Positions 33,762 to 41,687 of a DNA stretch of 64,000 nt are shown one piece after another. The position numbers and the translations under genes are program-made. Each line of letters begins with the position of its first letter. The first letter of the stretch is position 1. Source of the DNA: Sphaerotilus uruguayifluvii (GTDB lineage: Bacteria > Pseudomonadota > Gammaproteobacteria > Burkholderiales > Burkholderiaceae_C); the NCBI RefSeq assembly GCF_013294065.1, contig NZ_JABSNM010000024.1:1-64000 (forward strand), written 5' to 3'. The notes beneath the pieces were generated by a model, which was not told the origin of the DNA, made no database searches, and worked only from the letters and a program-made list of their open reading frames with translations.

Positions 33762-34387
33762 ACACCCTGGCGCTGCGCGCCGCCGTCAACCGCTGGCGCC
33801 GCCGCCTGCTGCGGCCGCTGCTGTTTCGCGTGCTGTTCGGCGAACGCTCGCAAGGCCGCGACCTGCCGCACACCCGCATCGCGCCGTCGACCTGCATCGA
33901 GCACGAGGACGGCCTGCGCCTGGGCGACCATGTCTTCATCGGCCACTTCAACCTGATCGAGGCCAGCGGCGGCGTGACGATCGGCGACGGCGTGCAGATC
34001 ACCAGCCACTGCGCCATCGTCACCCACAGCTCGCACCGCAGCCTGCGCCTGCTCGGACCCGCCTTCGCCACCTGGGCCGGCCCGGGCCCGCGTCCGGGCT
34101 GGATCGCCGGGCCGGTCGAGATCGGCCCCTGGAGCTACATCGGTCCGCACTGCGTGATCGAGGCCGGAACCCGCCTGGGCCGCGGCACGATCGTCAAGGC
34201 GGGCACCCGGGTGAGGGGTACGTTTCCGGATTTCGCAATCCTGGAGGGATCGCCCGCGAAAGTGGTCGGCGACAGCCGCGACGGGGATGAGACACTGCTG
34301 CAACGACATCCGCAATGCAGGGAGCAGCATGCCGCCTGGGCCGCCTCGCCGGCGCCCGGAGCGGCCGATGACAACGAGCCCCGCTGA
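33758..34387 (+). CDS. Hexapeptide-repeat acyltransferase
   Basis: A 209-residue left-handed beta-helix protein of the WcaF/NodL-like group: DHVFIGHFNLIEASGGVTIGDGVQITSHCAIVTHSSHRS, then GPWSYIGPHCVIEAGTRLGRGTIVKAGTRVRGTFPDFAILEGSPAKVVGD. It overlaps the flippase by 4 nt and the glycosyltransferase by 20 nt, so it belongs to the same transcript. Donor could be acetyl-CoA and the acceptor a sugar hydroxyl or amino group of the repeat unit; PglD-like activity is possible but not shown. Confidence 0.8.
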   Translation: MNTLALRAAVNRWRRRLLRPLLFRVLFGERSQGRDLPHTRIAPSTCIEHEDGLRLGDHVFIGHFNLIEASGGVTIGDGVQITSHCAIVTHSSHRSLRLLGPAFATWAGPGPRPGWIAGPVEIGPWSYIGPHCVIEAGTRLGRGTIVKAGTRVRGTFPDFAILEGSPAKVVGDSRDGDETLLQRHPQCREQHAAWAASPAPGAADDNEPR

Positions 34388-35528
34388 CATGGCCCGACGA
34401 CTGATCCGCGACCTTCCCGAAGCCCTGCCAGAGACCGATCCCCCCGCCTACGGCCGCTGGCGCCATGTGCTGATCGGCGACGCCGAGAGCCCGCACCTGC
34501 TGAAATGGGCGCGCGCGCTGGCGCCGCAGGTCGACCTGTGGGTGGCCTCCAGCCGCGGCTTCGCGCCGGGCTTCGACGCGCTGGTGCCCGAGCGCTGCCG
34601 CTTCGCGCTCGGCGAGGACACGCGCCACGGCGGCGGCAATGTCGGCGTGCTGCGCCGGCTGCCCGAGCTGGGCCGCTGGCTGCAGCGGGTCGACGCCGAC
34701 TGGCTGCATCCGCACTACCTGACCTCGCACGGCACGCTGACGGTGGCGGCGAAGAAGGGCTGGAAGCTGCGCGGGCACATCTGCGCCTCGGCCTGGGGCA
34801 GCGACATCCTGGTCACGCCGCAGCGCGGGCCGCACTACCGCTGGATCACCTCGCAGGTGCTGCGCGCCAGCACGCTGACCACCAGCGACTCCGAGCACAT
34901 GGCCGCGCAGATGCGCCAGCTCGGCGCCGCCGAGGTGCAGGTCTTTCCCTTCGGCCTGGAGCGCATGCCGCCGGTGCCGGTGCGCAAGGCGCCGTGGACC
35001 TTCTTCGCCAACCGTGGCCTGGAGCCGATCTACCGCCCGGAGCGCGTGATCGCCGCCTTCGCGACCCTGGCCAGCGCCTTCCCCGAGGCGCGGCTGACGG
35101 TGGCCAACGACGGCTCGCTGCGCGGCGCGCTCGAGGCGCGCGTGGCCGAGCTGGGCCTGTCGCGCCATGTGGAGTTCGTCGGCCGGCTGGACGCGGTAAC
35201 GCAGCAGCGCCACTACGAGCAGGCGCAGTGGTACCTCAGCCTGCCCTCGAGCGACTCGGTGGCGGTGTCGGTGCTGGAGGCGATGGCCAGCGGCTGCATT
35301 CCGATCCTGTCGGACCTGCCGGCCAACCACGAGCTGGTGCGCTCCGGCCACAACGGCCTGATCCTGACCGACACCCCGATCGAGCTGATGAACCTGCCGA
35401 TGCAGCTCGCGCCGCTGCTGCCGCAGGCGCTGGAGATCGGCCGCGACAATCACGAATGGGTGCGGCTGCACGGCCAGTTCGCCCCGGCGGTGGTCGGCCT
35501 GCTCGACCGCATGGCCGAGCTGATGTGA
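34368..35528 (+). CDS. Glycosyltransferase family 4 (GT-B)
   Basis: A 386-residue GT-B enzyme from the ATG at 34368, with a second possible Met eight codons later. The N-terminal domain has LHPHYLTSHGTL and HICASAWGSDI; the C-terminal nucleotide-sugar domain has FVGRLDAVTQQRHYEQAQWYLSLPSSDSVAVSVLEAMASGCIPILSDLPANHELVRSGHNGLI, including the EX7E-like ELVxxGxNG loop of GT4. It would add one sugar of the repeat unit; donor unknown. Confidence 0.82.
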   Translation: MTTSPADMARRLIRDLPEALPETDPPAYGRWRHVLIGDAESPHLLKWARALAPQVDLWVASSRGFAPGFDALVPERCRFALGEDTRHGGGNVGVLRRLPELGRWLQRVDADWLHPHYLTSHGTLTVAAKKGWKLRGHICASAWGSDILVTPQRGPHYRWITSQVLRASTLTTSDSEHMAAQMRQLGAAEVQVFPFGLERMPPVPVRKAPWTFFANRGLEPIYRPERVIAAFATLASAFPEARLTVANDGSLRGALEARVAELGLSRHVEFVGRLDAVTQQRHYEQAQWYLSLPSSDSVAVSVLEAMASGCIPILSDLPANHELVRSGHNGLILTDTPIELMNLPMQLAPLLPQALEIGRDNHEWVRLHGQFAPAVVGLLDRMAELM

Positions 35529-35547
35529 GGCGCCGTCCCCGAGCCCG

Positions 35548-36798
35548 ATGAATCTCCTCTACCTGAACCACTATGCCGGCACGCCCGCGCTCGGCATGGA
35601 ATTCCGCCCCTACTACCTCGCGCGCGAATGGGTGCGCCTGGGCCACCGGGTGCAGATGGTGGCCTGCGCGACCTCGCATGTGCGCGCCACCGCACCCACG
35701 CCCCGCGGTCGCCCGGTCGAGCAGCCCGAGCACCAGGACATCGACGGCATCGACTACCTGTGGTTTCCCGGCCCGCCCTACCAGGGCAACGGCCTGGGCC
35801 GGGTCAAGAACATCTGGGCCTTCCTGAGCCAGGTCTGGCGTGCGGCGCCGGGCATCGCCACGCATTTCCGCCCCGACGTGGTGATCGCCTCGAGCACCTA
35901 CCCGATGGACATCTGGGTGGCGCGCCGCCTGGCCCGGCTGGCCGGTGCGAAGCTGGTCTTCGAGGTGCACGACCTCTGGCCGCTGTCGCCGATCGAGCTC
36001 GGCGGCATGTCGCCGCGCCATCCCTTCATCCTGATGTGCCAGAAGGCCGAGGACGATGCCTACCGCGACGCCGACGTGGTCGTGTCGATGCTGCCGAAGG
36101 TGCACGAGCACATGGCCGGGCGCGGCCTGGACCTGCGCAAGCTGCACATCGTGCCCAACGGCATCACGCTCGACGAATGGGACGGCGCGCCCGAGCCGCT
36201 GCGCGAGGATGTCGCCGGTGCGGTCGCGGCGGCGCGGGCCGCCGGGCGCACGGTGGTGGGCTACGCCGGCTCGATGGGCCTGCCCAACGCGCTCGACACG
36301 CTGCTGGACGCGGCCAAGCGGCTGCGCGATGCCGGCGCCGCGATCGCCTTCGTGATGGTCGGCGGCGGCCACGAGCGCGATCGCCTGGCCGAGCGGGTGC
36401 GCACCGAGGGCCTGGAGGCCAGCGTCACGATGCTCGCGCCGATCCCCAAGCGCCAGATCCCGAGCTTCCTGGCCGGCATCGACATCGCCTACATCGGCTG
36501 GCAGCGCGTGCCCATCTACCGCTTCGGCATCGCGCCGAACAAGCTGATGGACTACATGATGGCCGGCTGCGCGGTGCTGCACTCGGTCGAGGCCGGCAAC
36601 GACCCGGTCGCGGAGGCCGGCTGCGGCCTGACGGTGGCGCCGGAGTCTCCGGACGCGGTGGCCGAGGGGCTGCGCCGGCTCGCCGCGCTGCCCGCGGCCG
36701 AGCGCCGCGCGATGGGCGAGCGCGGCCGCGCCTTCGTGATGGCGAACCACACCTATCCGGTGCTGGCCCGGCGCTTCCTCCAGGCCTGCACCGGCTGA
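35548..36798 (+). CDS. Glycosyltransferase family 4, WbuB-like
   Basis: A 416-residue GT-B enzyme. Opens MNLLYLNHYAGTPALGMEFRPYYLAREWVRLGHRVQMV, the form typical of WbuB-type transferases that add amino sugars such as N-acetyl-fucosamine. It has FEVHDLWPLSPIELGG, NGITLDEW, and the donor domain VGYAGSMGLPNALDTLLDAAKRL plus RFGIAPNKLMDYMMAGCAVL. No membrane helix. Start ATG 35548, 20 bp after the previous stop. Likely acts on the undecaprenyl-linked intermediate in the cytoplasm. Confidence 0.85.
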   Translation: MNLLYLNHYAGTPALGMEFRPYYLAREWVRLGHRVQMVACATSHVRATAPTPRGRPVEQPEHQDIDGIDYLWFPGPPYQGNGLGRVKNIWAFLSQVWRAAPGIATHFRPDVVIASSTYPMDIWVARRLARLAGAKLVFEVHDLWPLSPIELGGMSPRHPFILMCQKAEDDAYRDADVVVSMLPKVHEHMAGRGLDLRKLHIVPNGITLDEWDGAPEPLREDVAGAVAAARAAGRTVVGYAGSMGLPNALDTLLDAAKRLRDAGAAIAFVMVGGGHERDRLAERVRTEGLEASVTMLAPIPKRQIPSFLAGIDIAYIGWQRVPIYRFGIAPNKLMDYMMAGCAVLHSVEAGNDPVAEAGCGLTVAPESPDAVAEGLRRLAALPAAERRAMGERGRAFVMANHTYPVLARRFLQACTG

Positions 36799-36831
36799 CG
36801 TCCAGCCCCGGCCGTGGCAGCATCTCCGCCC

Positions 36832-37557
36832 ATGGCCCACCCTCCTTCCCGCGACGACGAGACCGCCCGCATCGAGCAGCGCTACGCCCGCCGGGCCGCC
36901 GCCGGGCTGGCGGACCGCTACAGCCTGCTGCAGCCCGATGTCTGGCAGACCGTGCAGGAGCGCCAGCGCGCGATGCTCGGGCTGTTCGCCCGCCACGGCT
37001 GGCACGATCTGGCACGGCGCCAGATCGTCGAGGTCGGCTGCGGCGCCGGGGGCAACCTGCTCGAGCTGCTGCGTGCCGGCGTGCGCCCGGACCACCTGTG
37101 CGGCATCGAGCTGATGGCCGATCGCCATGCCGAGGCGCGCGCGGTGCTGCCGGCCGACGTGGTGCTGCATCTGGGCGACGCCTGCACCGCGCCGCTGGCC
37201 GAGGCCAGCGCCGATCTGGTGCTGCAGTCGACCGTCTTCTCCTCGCTGCTGGACGACGCCTTCCAGCAGCGCCTGGCCGACACGATGTGGCGCTGGGTGC
37301 GCCCCGGCGGTGCGGTGCTCTGGTACGACTTCACCTGGAACAACCCGCGCAACCGCGACGTGCGCGGCGTGACGCTGGCGCGGGTGCGCGAGCTCTTTCC
37401 GCACGGCCGCATCGAGGCGCGCCGCCTGACGCTGGCCCCGCCGCTGGCGCGCGCGGCCTGCCGCCTCTCGCCGGCGCTCTATCCGCTGCTGGGCGCGCTG
37501 CCGCCGCTGCGCACGCATGTGCTGGCGTGGATCGGCAAGCCCGGACGCGCGGACTGA
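36832..37557 (+). CDS. Class I SAM-dependent methyltransferase
   Basis: A 241-residue methyltransferase with the SAM-binding motif I IVEVGCGAGGNLLELL, motif II HLCGIELMADR, and post-motif LHLGDACTAPLAEASADLVLQSTVFSSL and VRPGGAVLWYDFTWNNPRNRD. Probably methylates a sugar or lipid in the polysaccharide pathway, by context. The start is ATG 36832, though a GTG at 36814 is in frame. Ends 13 bp before the convergent YkgJ gene. Confidence 0.8.
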   Translation: MAHPPSRDDETARIEQRYARRAAAGLADRYSLLQPDVWQTVQERQRAMLGLFARHGWHDLARRQIVEVGCGAGGNLLELLRAGVRPDHLCGIELMADRHAEARAVLPADVVLHLGDACTAPLAEASADLVLQSTVFSSLLDDAFQQRLADTMWRWVRPGGAVLWYDFTWNNPRNRDVRGVTLARVRELFPHGRIEARRLTLAPPLARAACRLSPALYPLLGALPPLRTHVLAWIGKPGRAD

Positions 37558-37570
37558 CGCGGCCGACGGC

Positions 37571-37897
37571 TCACGGCCCCGGCCGCTGCGCCAGCGCCGG
37601 CAGCCCGTGCGCCGCACGCGCCTTCAGGCAGTGCGCGTCGCCGGGCTCGACCTCGCGGCAGGGCGAGGGCCGCTGCGGGTAGACGCTGCAGCCGACCTCG
37701 CGGCCGATCTCGCCCTGGAGCGCGATGCAGCGCAGGCCGGCGCGCCGGCCGGTGCCCTTCATGCAGGCATGCCAGGGATCGACCGGCTCGGTCAGCCCGG
37801 CGGGCAGGCCGAGGGACTCGGCCTCGGCCCAGTAGAAGGAAACGCGGAAATGGGCGCAGCAGGCGCCGCAGCTCTGGCAGGGATTGAAGTCGGCCAT
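37571..37897 (-). CDS. YkgJ-family cysteine-cluster protein
   Basis: A 108-residue protein starting at the ATG at 37895-37897 ([19 protein letters not shown]). Eight or more conserved cysteines ([33 protein letters not shown]) match the YkgJ/CxxCxxCC family (UPF0153), putative zinc- or iron-chelating proteins of unknown function. It is transcribed opposite to the polysaccharide genes and splits the locus in two blocks; the next aminotransferase is divergent with 77 bp between. Confidence 0.88.
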   Translation of the reverse strand: MADFNPCQSCGACCAHFRVSFYWAEAESLGLPAGLTEPVDPWHACMKGTGRRAGLRCIALQGEIGREVGCSVYPQRPSPCREVEPGDAHCLKARAAHGLPALAQRPGP

Positions 37898-37974
37898 GGG
37901 ACGCGAACTTAGCACCGTCCGGAACTGCATTAGCATCGGCGGTTCCCGCCGCCTCCCCCGAAGCCCTGCCGCCG

Positions 37975-39177
37975 ATGTCCTCGCCCACCGCCCCGTCCGA
38001 TCCGACCCCACTGCCCTTCCTGCCCTTCGCGCTGCCCGAGATCGGCGAGGACGAGATCGCCGAGGTGGTCGACACGCTGCGCCACGGCTGGGTGACCACC
38101 GGCCCGAAGGCGCGCCGCTTCGAGCAGGACTTCGCCGCCTTCCTGGACGGCGCCGATGCCGCGCCGGGCCTGGAGGCGATCGCGGTCAACTCGGCCACCG
38201 CCGGGCTGCACCTGGCGCTCGAGGCCGTCGGCGTCGGCCCCGGCGACGAGGTCATCACCACCACGCACACCTTCACCGCCAGCGCGGAGGTGGCGCGCTA
38301 TCTTGGAGCCGACGTGCGCCTGGTCGACATCGACCCGGCCACGCTGTGCATCGACCCGGCCGCCATCGAGGCCGCGATCACGCCGCGCACCCGGGCGATC
38401 GTGCCGGTGCACTTCGCCGGTCGCGCCGCCGAGATGGGCGAGATCCTGGCGATCGCGCGCCGCCACGGCCTGAAGGTGGTCGAGGACGCCGCGCACGCGC
38501 TGCCGACCACGCACGCCGGTCAGATGATCGGCACGCTGGCCAGCGACGTCACCGTCTTCAGCTTCTACGCCAACAAGACCATCACCACCGGCGAGGGCGG
38601 CATGGCGGTCACGCGCGATGCGCAGCTTGCCGCGCGCATGAAGGTCATGCGCCTGCACGGCATCAACCGCGACGCCTTCGACCGCTTCACCGCCAAGGTG
38701 CCGAGCTGGTACTACGAGATCGTCGCGCCCGGCTTCAAGTACAACCTGACCGACATCGCCGCGGCGCTGGGCATCCATCAGCTGAAACGTGCGCGCGAAT
38801 TCCGCGACGCGCGCGCCCGCATCGCCGCGCACTACGACGCGCTGCTGGCCGACCTGCCGCTCGTCCTGCCGCCGCAGCCCGCTGGCGGCGACCTGCATTC
38901 CTGGCACATCTACGTGCTGCGCCTGCGGGATGACGCGCCGGTCGGGCGCGACGCGGTGATCGAGGCGCTGTTCGCCGCCGGCATCGGCAGCAGCGTGCAC
39001 TACATCCCGCTGCACCAGCAGCCCTACTGGCGCGAGCGCTACGGCCTGCGCGCCGAGGACTTCCCGCACAGCCAGAAGGCCTACGAGGCCACCTTCAGCC
39101 TGCCGCTGTACTCGCGCATGACGCTGGCCGACGCCGAACGGGTGGCCGCGGTGCTGCGCGGCGTGCTGGCGCGCTGA
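37975..39177 (+). CDS. DegT/DnrJ-family sugar aminotransferase, PglE/ArnB-like
   Basis: A 400-residue PLP enzyme. Opening [38 protein letters not shown] is typical of 4-amino sugar aminotransferases. PLP lysine lies in [16 protein letters not shown]; substrate features include [26 protein letters not shown] and [18 protein letters not shown]. With the WbpM/PglF-type dehydratase two genes downstream, it would make a UDP-4-amino-4,6-dideoxy sugar. Start ATG 37975; 24 bp before the initiating transferase. Confidence 0.88.
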   Translation: MSSPTAPSDPTPLPFLPFALPEIGEDEIAEVVDTLRHGWVTTGPKARRFEQDFAAFLDGADAAPGLEAIAVNSATAGLHLALEAVGVGPGDEVITTTHTFTASAEVARYLGADVRLVDIDPATLCIDPAAIEAAITPRTRAIVPVHFAGRAAEMGEILAIARRHGLKVVEDAAHALPTTHAGQMIGTLASDVTVFSFYANKTITTGEGGMAVTRDAQLAARMKVMRLHGINRDAFDRFTAKVPSWYYEIVAPGFKYNLTDIAAALGIHQLKRAREFRDARARIAAHYDALLADLPLVLPPQPAGGDLHSWHIYVLRLRDDAPVGRDAVIEALFAAGIGSSVHYIPLHQQPYWRERYGLRAEDFPHSQKAYEATFSLPLYSRMTLADAERVAAVLRGVLAR

Positions 39178-39201
39178 GCGGTCGGGCGGTCTGCGGACGA
39201 C

Positions 39202-39798
39202 ATGGCCAAGCGCCTGCTCGACCTGCTGCTGGCCGGCTGCGGCCTGATCGTGCTCTCGCCGCTGCTGGCGCTGATCGCGCTGGCGGTGCGGCTGGACTCG
39301 CCCGGGCCGGTCTTCTTCCGCCAGGTGCGCGTCGGGCGCCACGGCCGCGAGTTCCGCATCCACAAGTTCCGCACGATGACGCACGCGCCGCAGGACCGCG
39401 GCCCGCAGCTCACCGTGGGGCAGGATGCGCGCATCACCCGCGTCGGCGCGCTGCTGCGCCGCACCAAGCTCGACGAGCTGGCGCAGCTCTTCGACGTGCT
39501 CGCAGGCACGATGAGCCTGGTCGGCCCGCGGCCCGAGGTGCCGCGCTACGTGGCGCTCTACCCCGCCGGGCTGCGCGAGAAGGTGCTGTCGGTGCGCCCC
39601 GGCATCACCGACTTCGCCTCGATCGAGTACCGCGACGAGAGCACGCTGCTGGCGCGCAGCACCGACCCGGAGCGCACCTACCGCGAGGTGGTCCTGCCGG
39701 CCAAGCTGGCGCTGCAGGCACGCTACGTCGACGAGGCGGGCGTGCTGACCGACCTGAGGCTGATCCTGCGCACGCTGCGCGCGATCCTCGAACGATGA
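39202..39798 (+). CDS. Initiating sugar-phosphate transferase (PglC/WcaJ family)
   Basis: A 198-residue bacterial sugar transferase: one N-terminal re-entrant hydrophobic helix (LLLAGCGLIVLSPLLALIALAV), then FFRQVRVGRHGREFRIHKFRTM, RTKLDELAQLFDVLAGTMSLVGPRPEVP and RPGITDFASIEYRDE. The small size, without N-terminal helices, is that of monotopic phosphoglycosyl transferases such as PglC, which load the first sugar-1-phosphate on undecaprenyl phosphate. Its end overlaps the PglF-type dehydratase by 4 nt, suggesting they share one intermediate. Confidence 0.88.
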   Translation: MAKRLLDLLLAGCGLIVLSPLLALIALAVRLDSPGPVFFRQVRVGRHGREFRIHKFRTMTHAPQDRGPQLTVGQDARITRVGALLRRTKLDELAQLFDVLAGTMSLVGPRPEVPRYVALYPAGLREKVLSVRPGITDFASIEYRDESTLLARSTDPERTYREVVLPAKLALQARYVDEAGVLTDLRLILRTLRAILER

Positions 39799-41687
39799 GC
39801 TGGCACACCCTCGACACCCTGCTGACCCGCATCCGGCCGCACCGCGAGCCGCTGGCCCTGGCGATCGACGCCGCGGTCATCGCCGCGTGCTGGAACATCA
39901 CCTACCTGTTCCGCCTCGGCTTCGAGCGCTGGTGGAACGCGCGGCCGTCCTACGACGGCTGGGTGCTGGCCGGGCTGCTGGCGCTGTACGTGGCGGTGTT
40001 CGCCGCGCTGAAGGTGCCCAAGGGCATGTGGCGCTTCTCCGGCTTCGGCGAGGTGCAGCGGCTGACCTTCGCCTGCGCGATCGCCGGGCTGCTCGGGGCG
40101 GTCGGCGTGCTGATGGCGCAGCTGGTGCAGGTGCCGCGCGCGGTGCTGGCGCTGCATCCGGTCGTCAGCCTGATGGGGCTGGCGATGGTGCGCATCGGCT
40201 ACCGCATGCTCTACGAGCACATGCGCGGCCGGATTTCCGGCTCGATGCACGAGACGCGCCGTGCGCTCGTGCTGGGCGCCGGCGACGCCGCCAAGCTGCT
40301 GATGGCCGGCATCCAGCACCACGGCTGGGTGGTGGTCGGCCTGCTCGACGACAACCCGCGCAAGCTGGGCGCGCGCATCGGCGGCGTGCCGGTGCTGGGC
40401 GATCTGGAGAGCGCGCCGCGCTGGGCCGAGGTGCACGGCATCACGCACCTGATCGTCGCGATGCCGTCGGCCACCGCGGTGCAGCGCCGCCGCGCGCTCG
40501 ACCTGGCGGCCGCCACCGGCCTGCCGGTGGTGACGGTGCCGACCGCCGCCGAGCTGCGCGAGGGCCAGGCGGTGGCGCAGGTGCGCGACATCGAGCCCGA
40601 GGACCTGCTCGGGCGCGTGCCGGTGCAGCTCGACGAGGGCGGCATCAGCGAGTGCCTGTCGGGCAAGGTGGTGCTGATCACCGGCGCCGGCGGCTCGATC
40701 GGCTCGGAGCTGTGCCGGCAGGTGGCGCGCTACGGGCCGCTCAAGCTCGTGCTCTACGAGCTGAGCGAGTTCGCGCTCTACCGCATCGAGCAGGAGCTGG
40801 GCGAGCTGTTCCCGCACATCCCGCTGGTGCGGCTGGTCGGCGACGTGCGCGACCCCGAGCACCTGGCGGCCACCTTCACGCGGCTGCGCCCGCAGGTCGT
40901 CTTCCACGCCGCCGCCTACAAGCATGTGCCGCTGATGGAGGAGGACAACGCCTTCTCCGCGCTGCGCAACAACACGCTGGGCACCTGGCGCGCGGCCAGC
41001 GCGGCGGCGGCCGCCGGCGTCGAGCGCTTCGTGCTGATCTCGACCGACAAGGCGGTCAACCCGACCAACGTGATGGGCGCGACCAAGCGCGCCGCCGAGA
41101 TGGCGATCTCGCGGCTGGCCGCGCGCATGGCCGCCGGCGAGGGCCGCACGCGCTTCATGGCGGTGCGCTTCGGCAACGTGCTCGGGTCGTCGGGCAGCGT
41201 GATCCCGAAGTTCAAGGAGCAGATCGCCCGCGGCGGCCCGGTCACGGTGACGCACCCGGACATCACCCGCTTCTTCATGACCATTCCCGAGGCCGCGCGG
41301 CTGGTGGTGCAGGCCGGCGCGATCGGCGAAGGCGGCCAGGTCTTCGTGCTCGACATGGGCGAGCCGGTGCGCATCGTCGACCTGGCCCGCGACCTGATCC
41401 GCATGAGCGGCCACACGCTGGCGGAGATCCCGATCGCCTTCAGCGGGCTGCGCCCGGGCGAGAAGCTGTTCGAGGAGCTGCTGGCCGACGCCGACGCGAC
41501 GCTGCCGACGCGCTTCGAGCGGCTGCGCATCGCGCGTCTGGACGCGTCGGCCAGCTCGCTCGACGAGGTGCAGCTGCTGCTGGACTGGGCCGCCGCCCGC
41601 TCGAGCGCGCCCGACGACGAGGTGCGCGAGCGCCTGGCGCGGCTGGTGCCCGAATACCGTCCGGCGCGGATCAGGCCGGCAGGCTGA
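39795..41687 (+). CDS. NDP-sugar 4,6-dehydratase, WbpM/PglF/CapD type
   Basis: A 630-residue membrane-associated extended SDR. About four N-terminal hydrophobic segments (residues 20-140), a CoA-like fold with VLGAGDAAKLLM, then the NAD domain LITGAGGSIGSELCRQVARY (near 295), the substrate region VFHAAAYKHVPLMEEDN, and TDKAVNPTNVMGATKR, in which Met replaces the usual catalytic Tyr as in WbpM. It converts UDP-GlcNAc to the 4-keto-6-deoxy sugar. Its 3' end overlaps the convergent EAL-GGDEF gene by 17 nt. Confidence 0.9.
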   Translation: MSWHTLDTLLTRIRPHREPLALAIDAAVIAACWNITYLFRLGFERWWNARPSYDGWVLAGLLALYVAVFAALKVPKGMWRFSGFGEVQRLTFACAIAGLLGAVGVLMAQLVQVPRAVLALHPVVSLMGLAMVRIGYRMLYEHMRGRISGSMHETRRALVLGAGDAAKLLMAGIQHHGWVVVGLLDDNPRKLGARIGGVPVLGDLESAPRWAEVHGITHLIVAMPSATAVQRRRALDLAAATGLPVVTVPTAAELREGQAVAQVRDIEPEDLLGRVPVQLDEGGISECLSGKVVLITGAGGSIGSELCRQVARYGPLKLVLYELSEFALYRIEQELGELFPHIPLVRLVGDVRDPEHLAATFTRLRPQVVFHAAAYKHVPLMEEDNAFSALRNNTLGTWRAASAAAAAGVERFVLISTDKAVNPTNVMGATKRAAEMAISRLAARMAAGEGRTRFMAVRFGNVLGSSGSVIPKFKEQIARGGPVTVTHPDITRFFMTIPEAARLVVQAGAIGEGGQVFVLDMGEPVRIVDLARDLIRMSGHTLAEIPIAFSGLRPGEKLFEELLADADATLPTRFERLRIARLDASASSLDEVQLLLDWAAARSSAPDDEVRERLARLVPEYRPARIRPAG

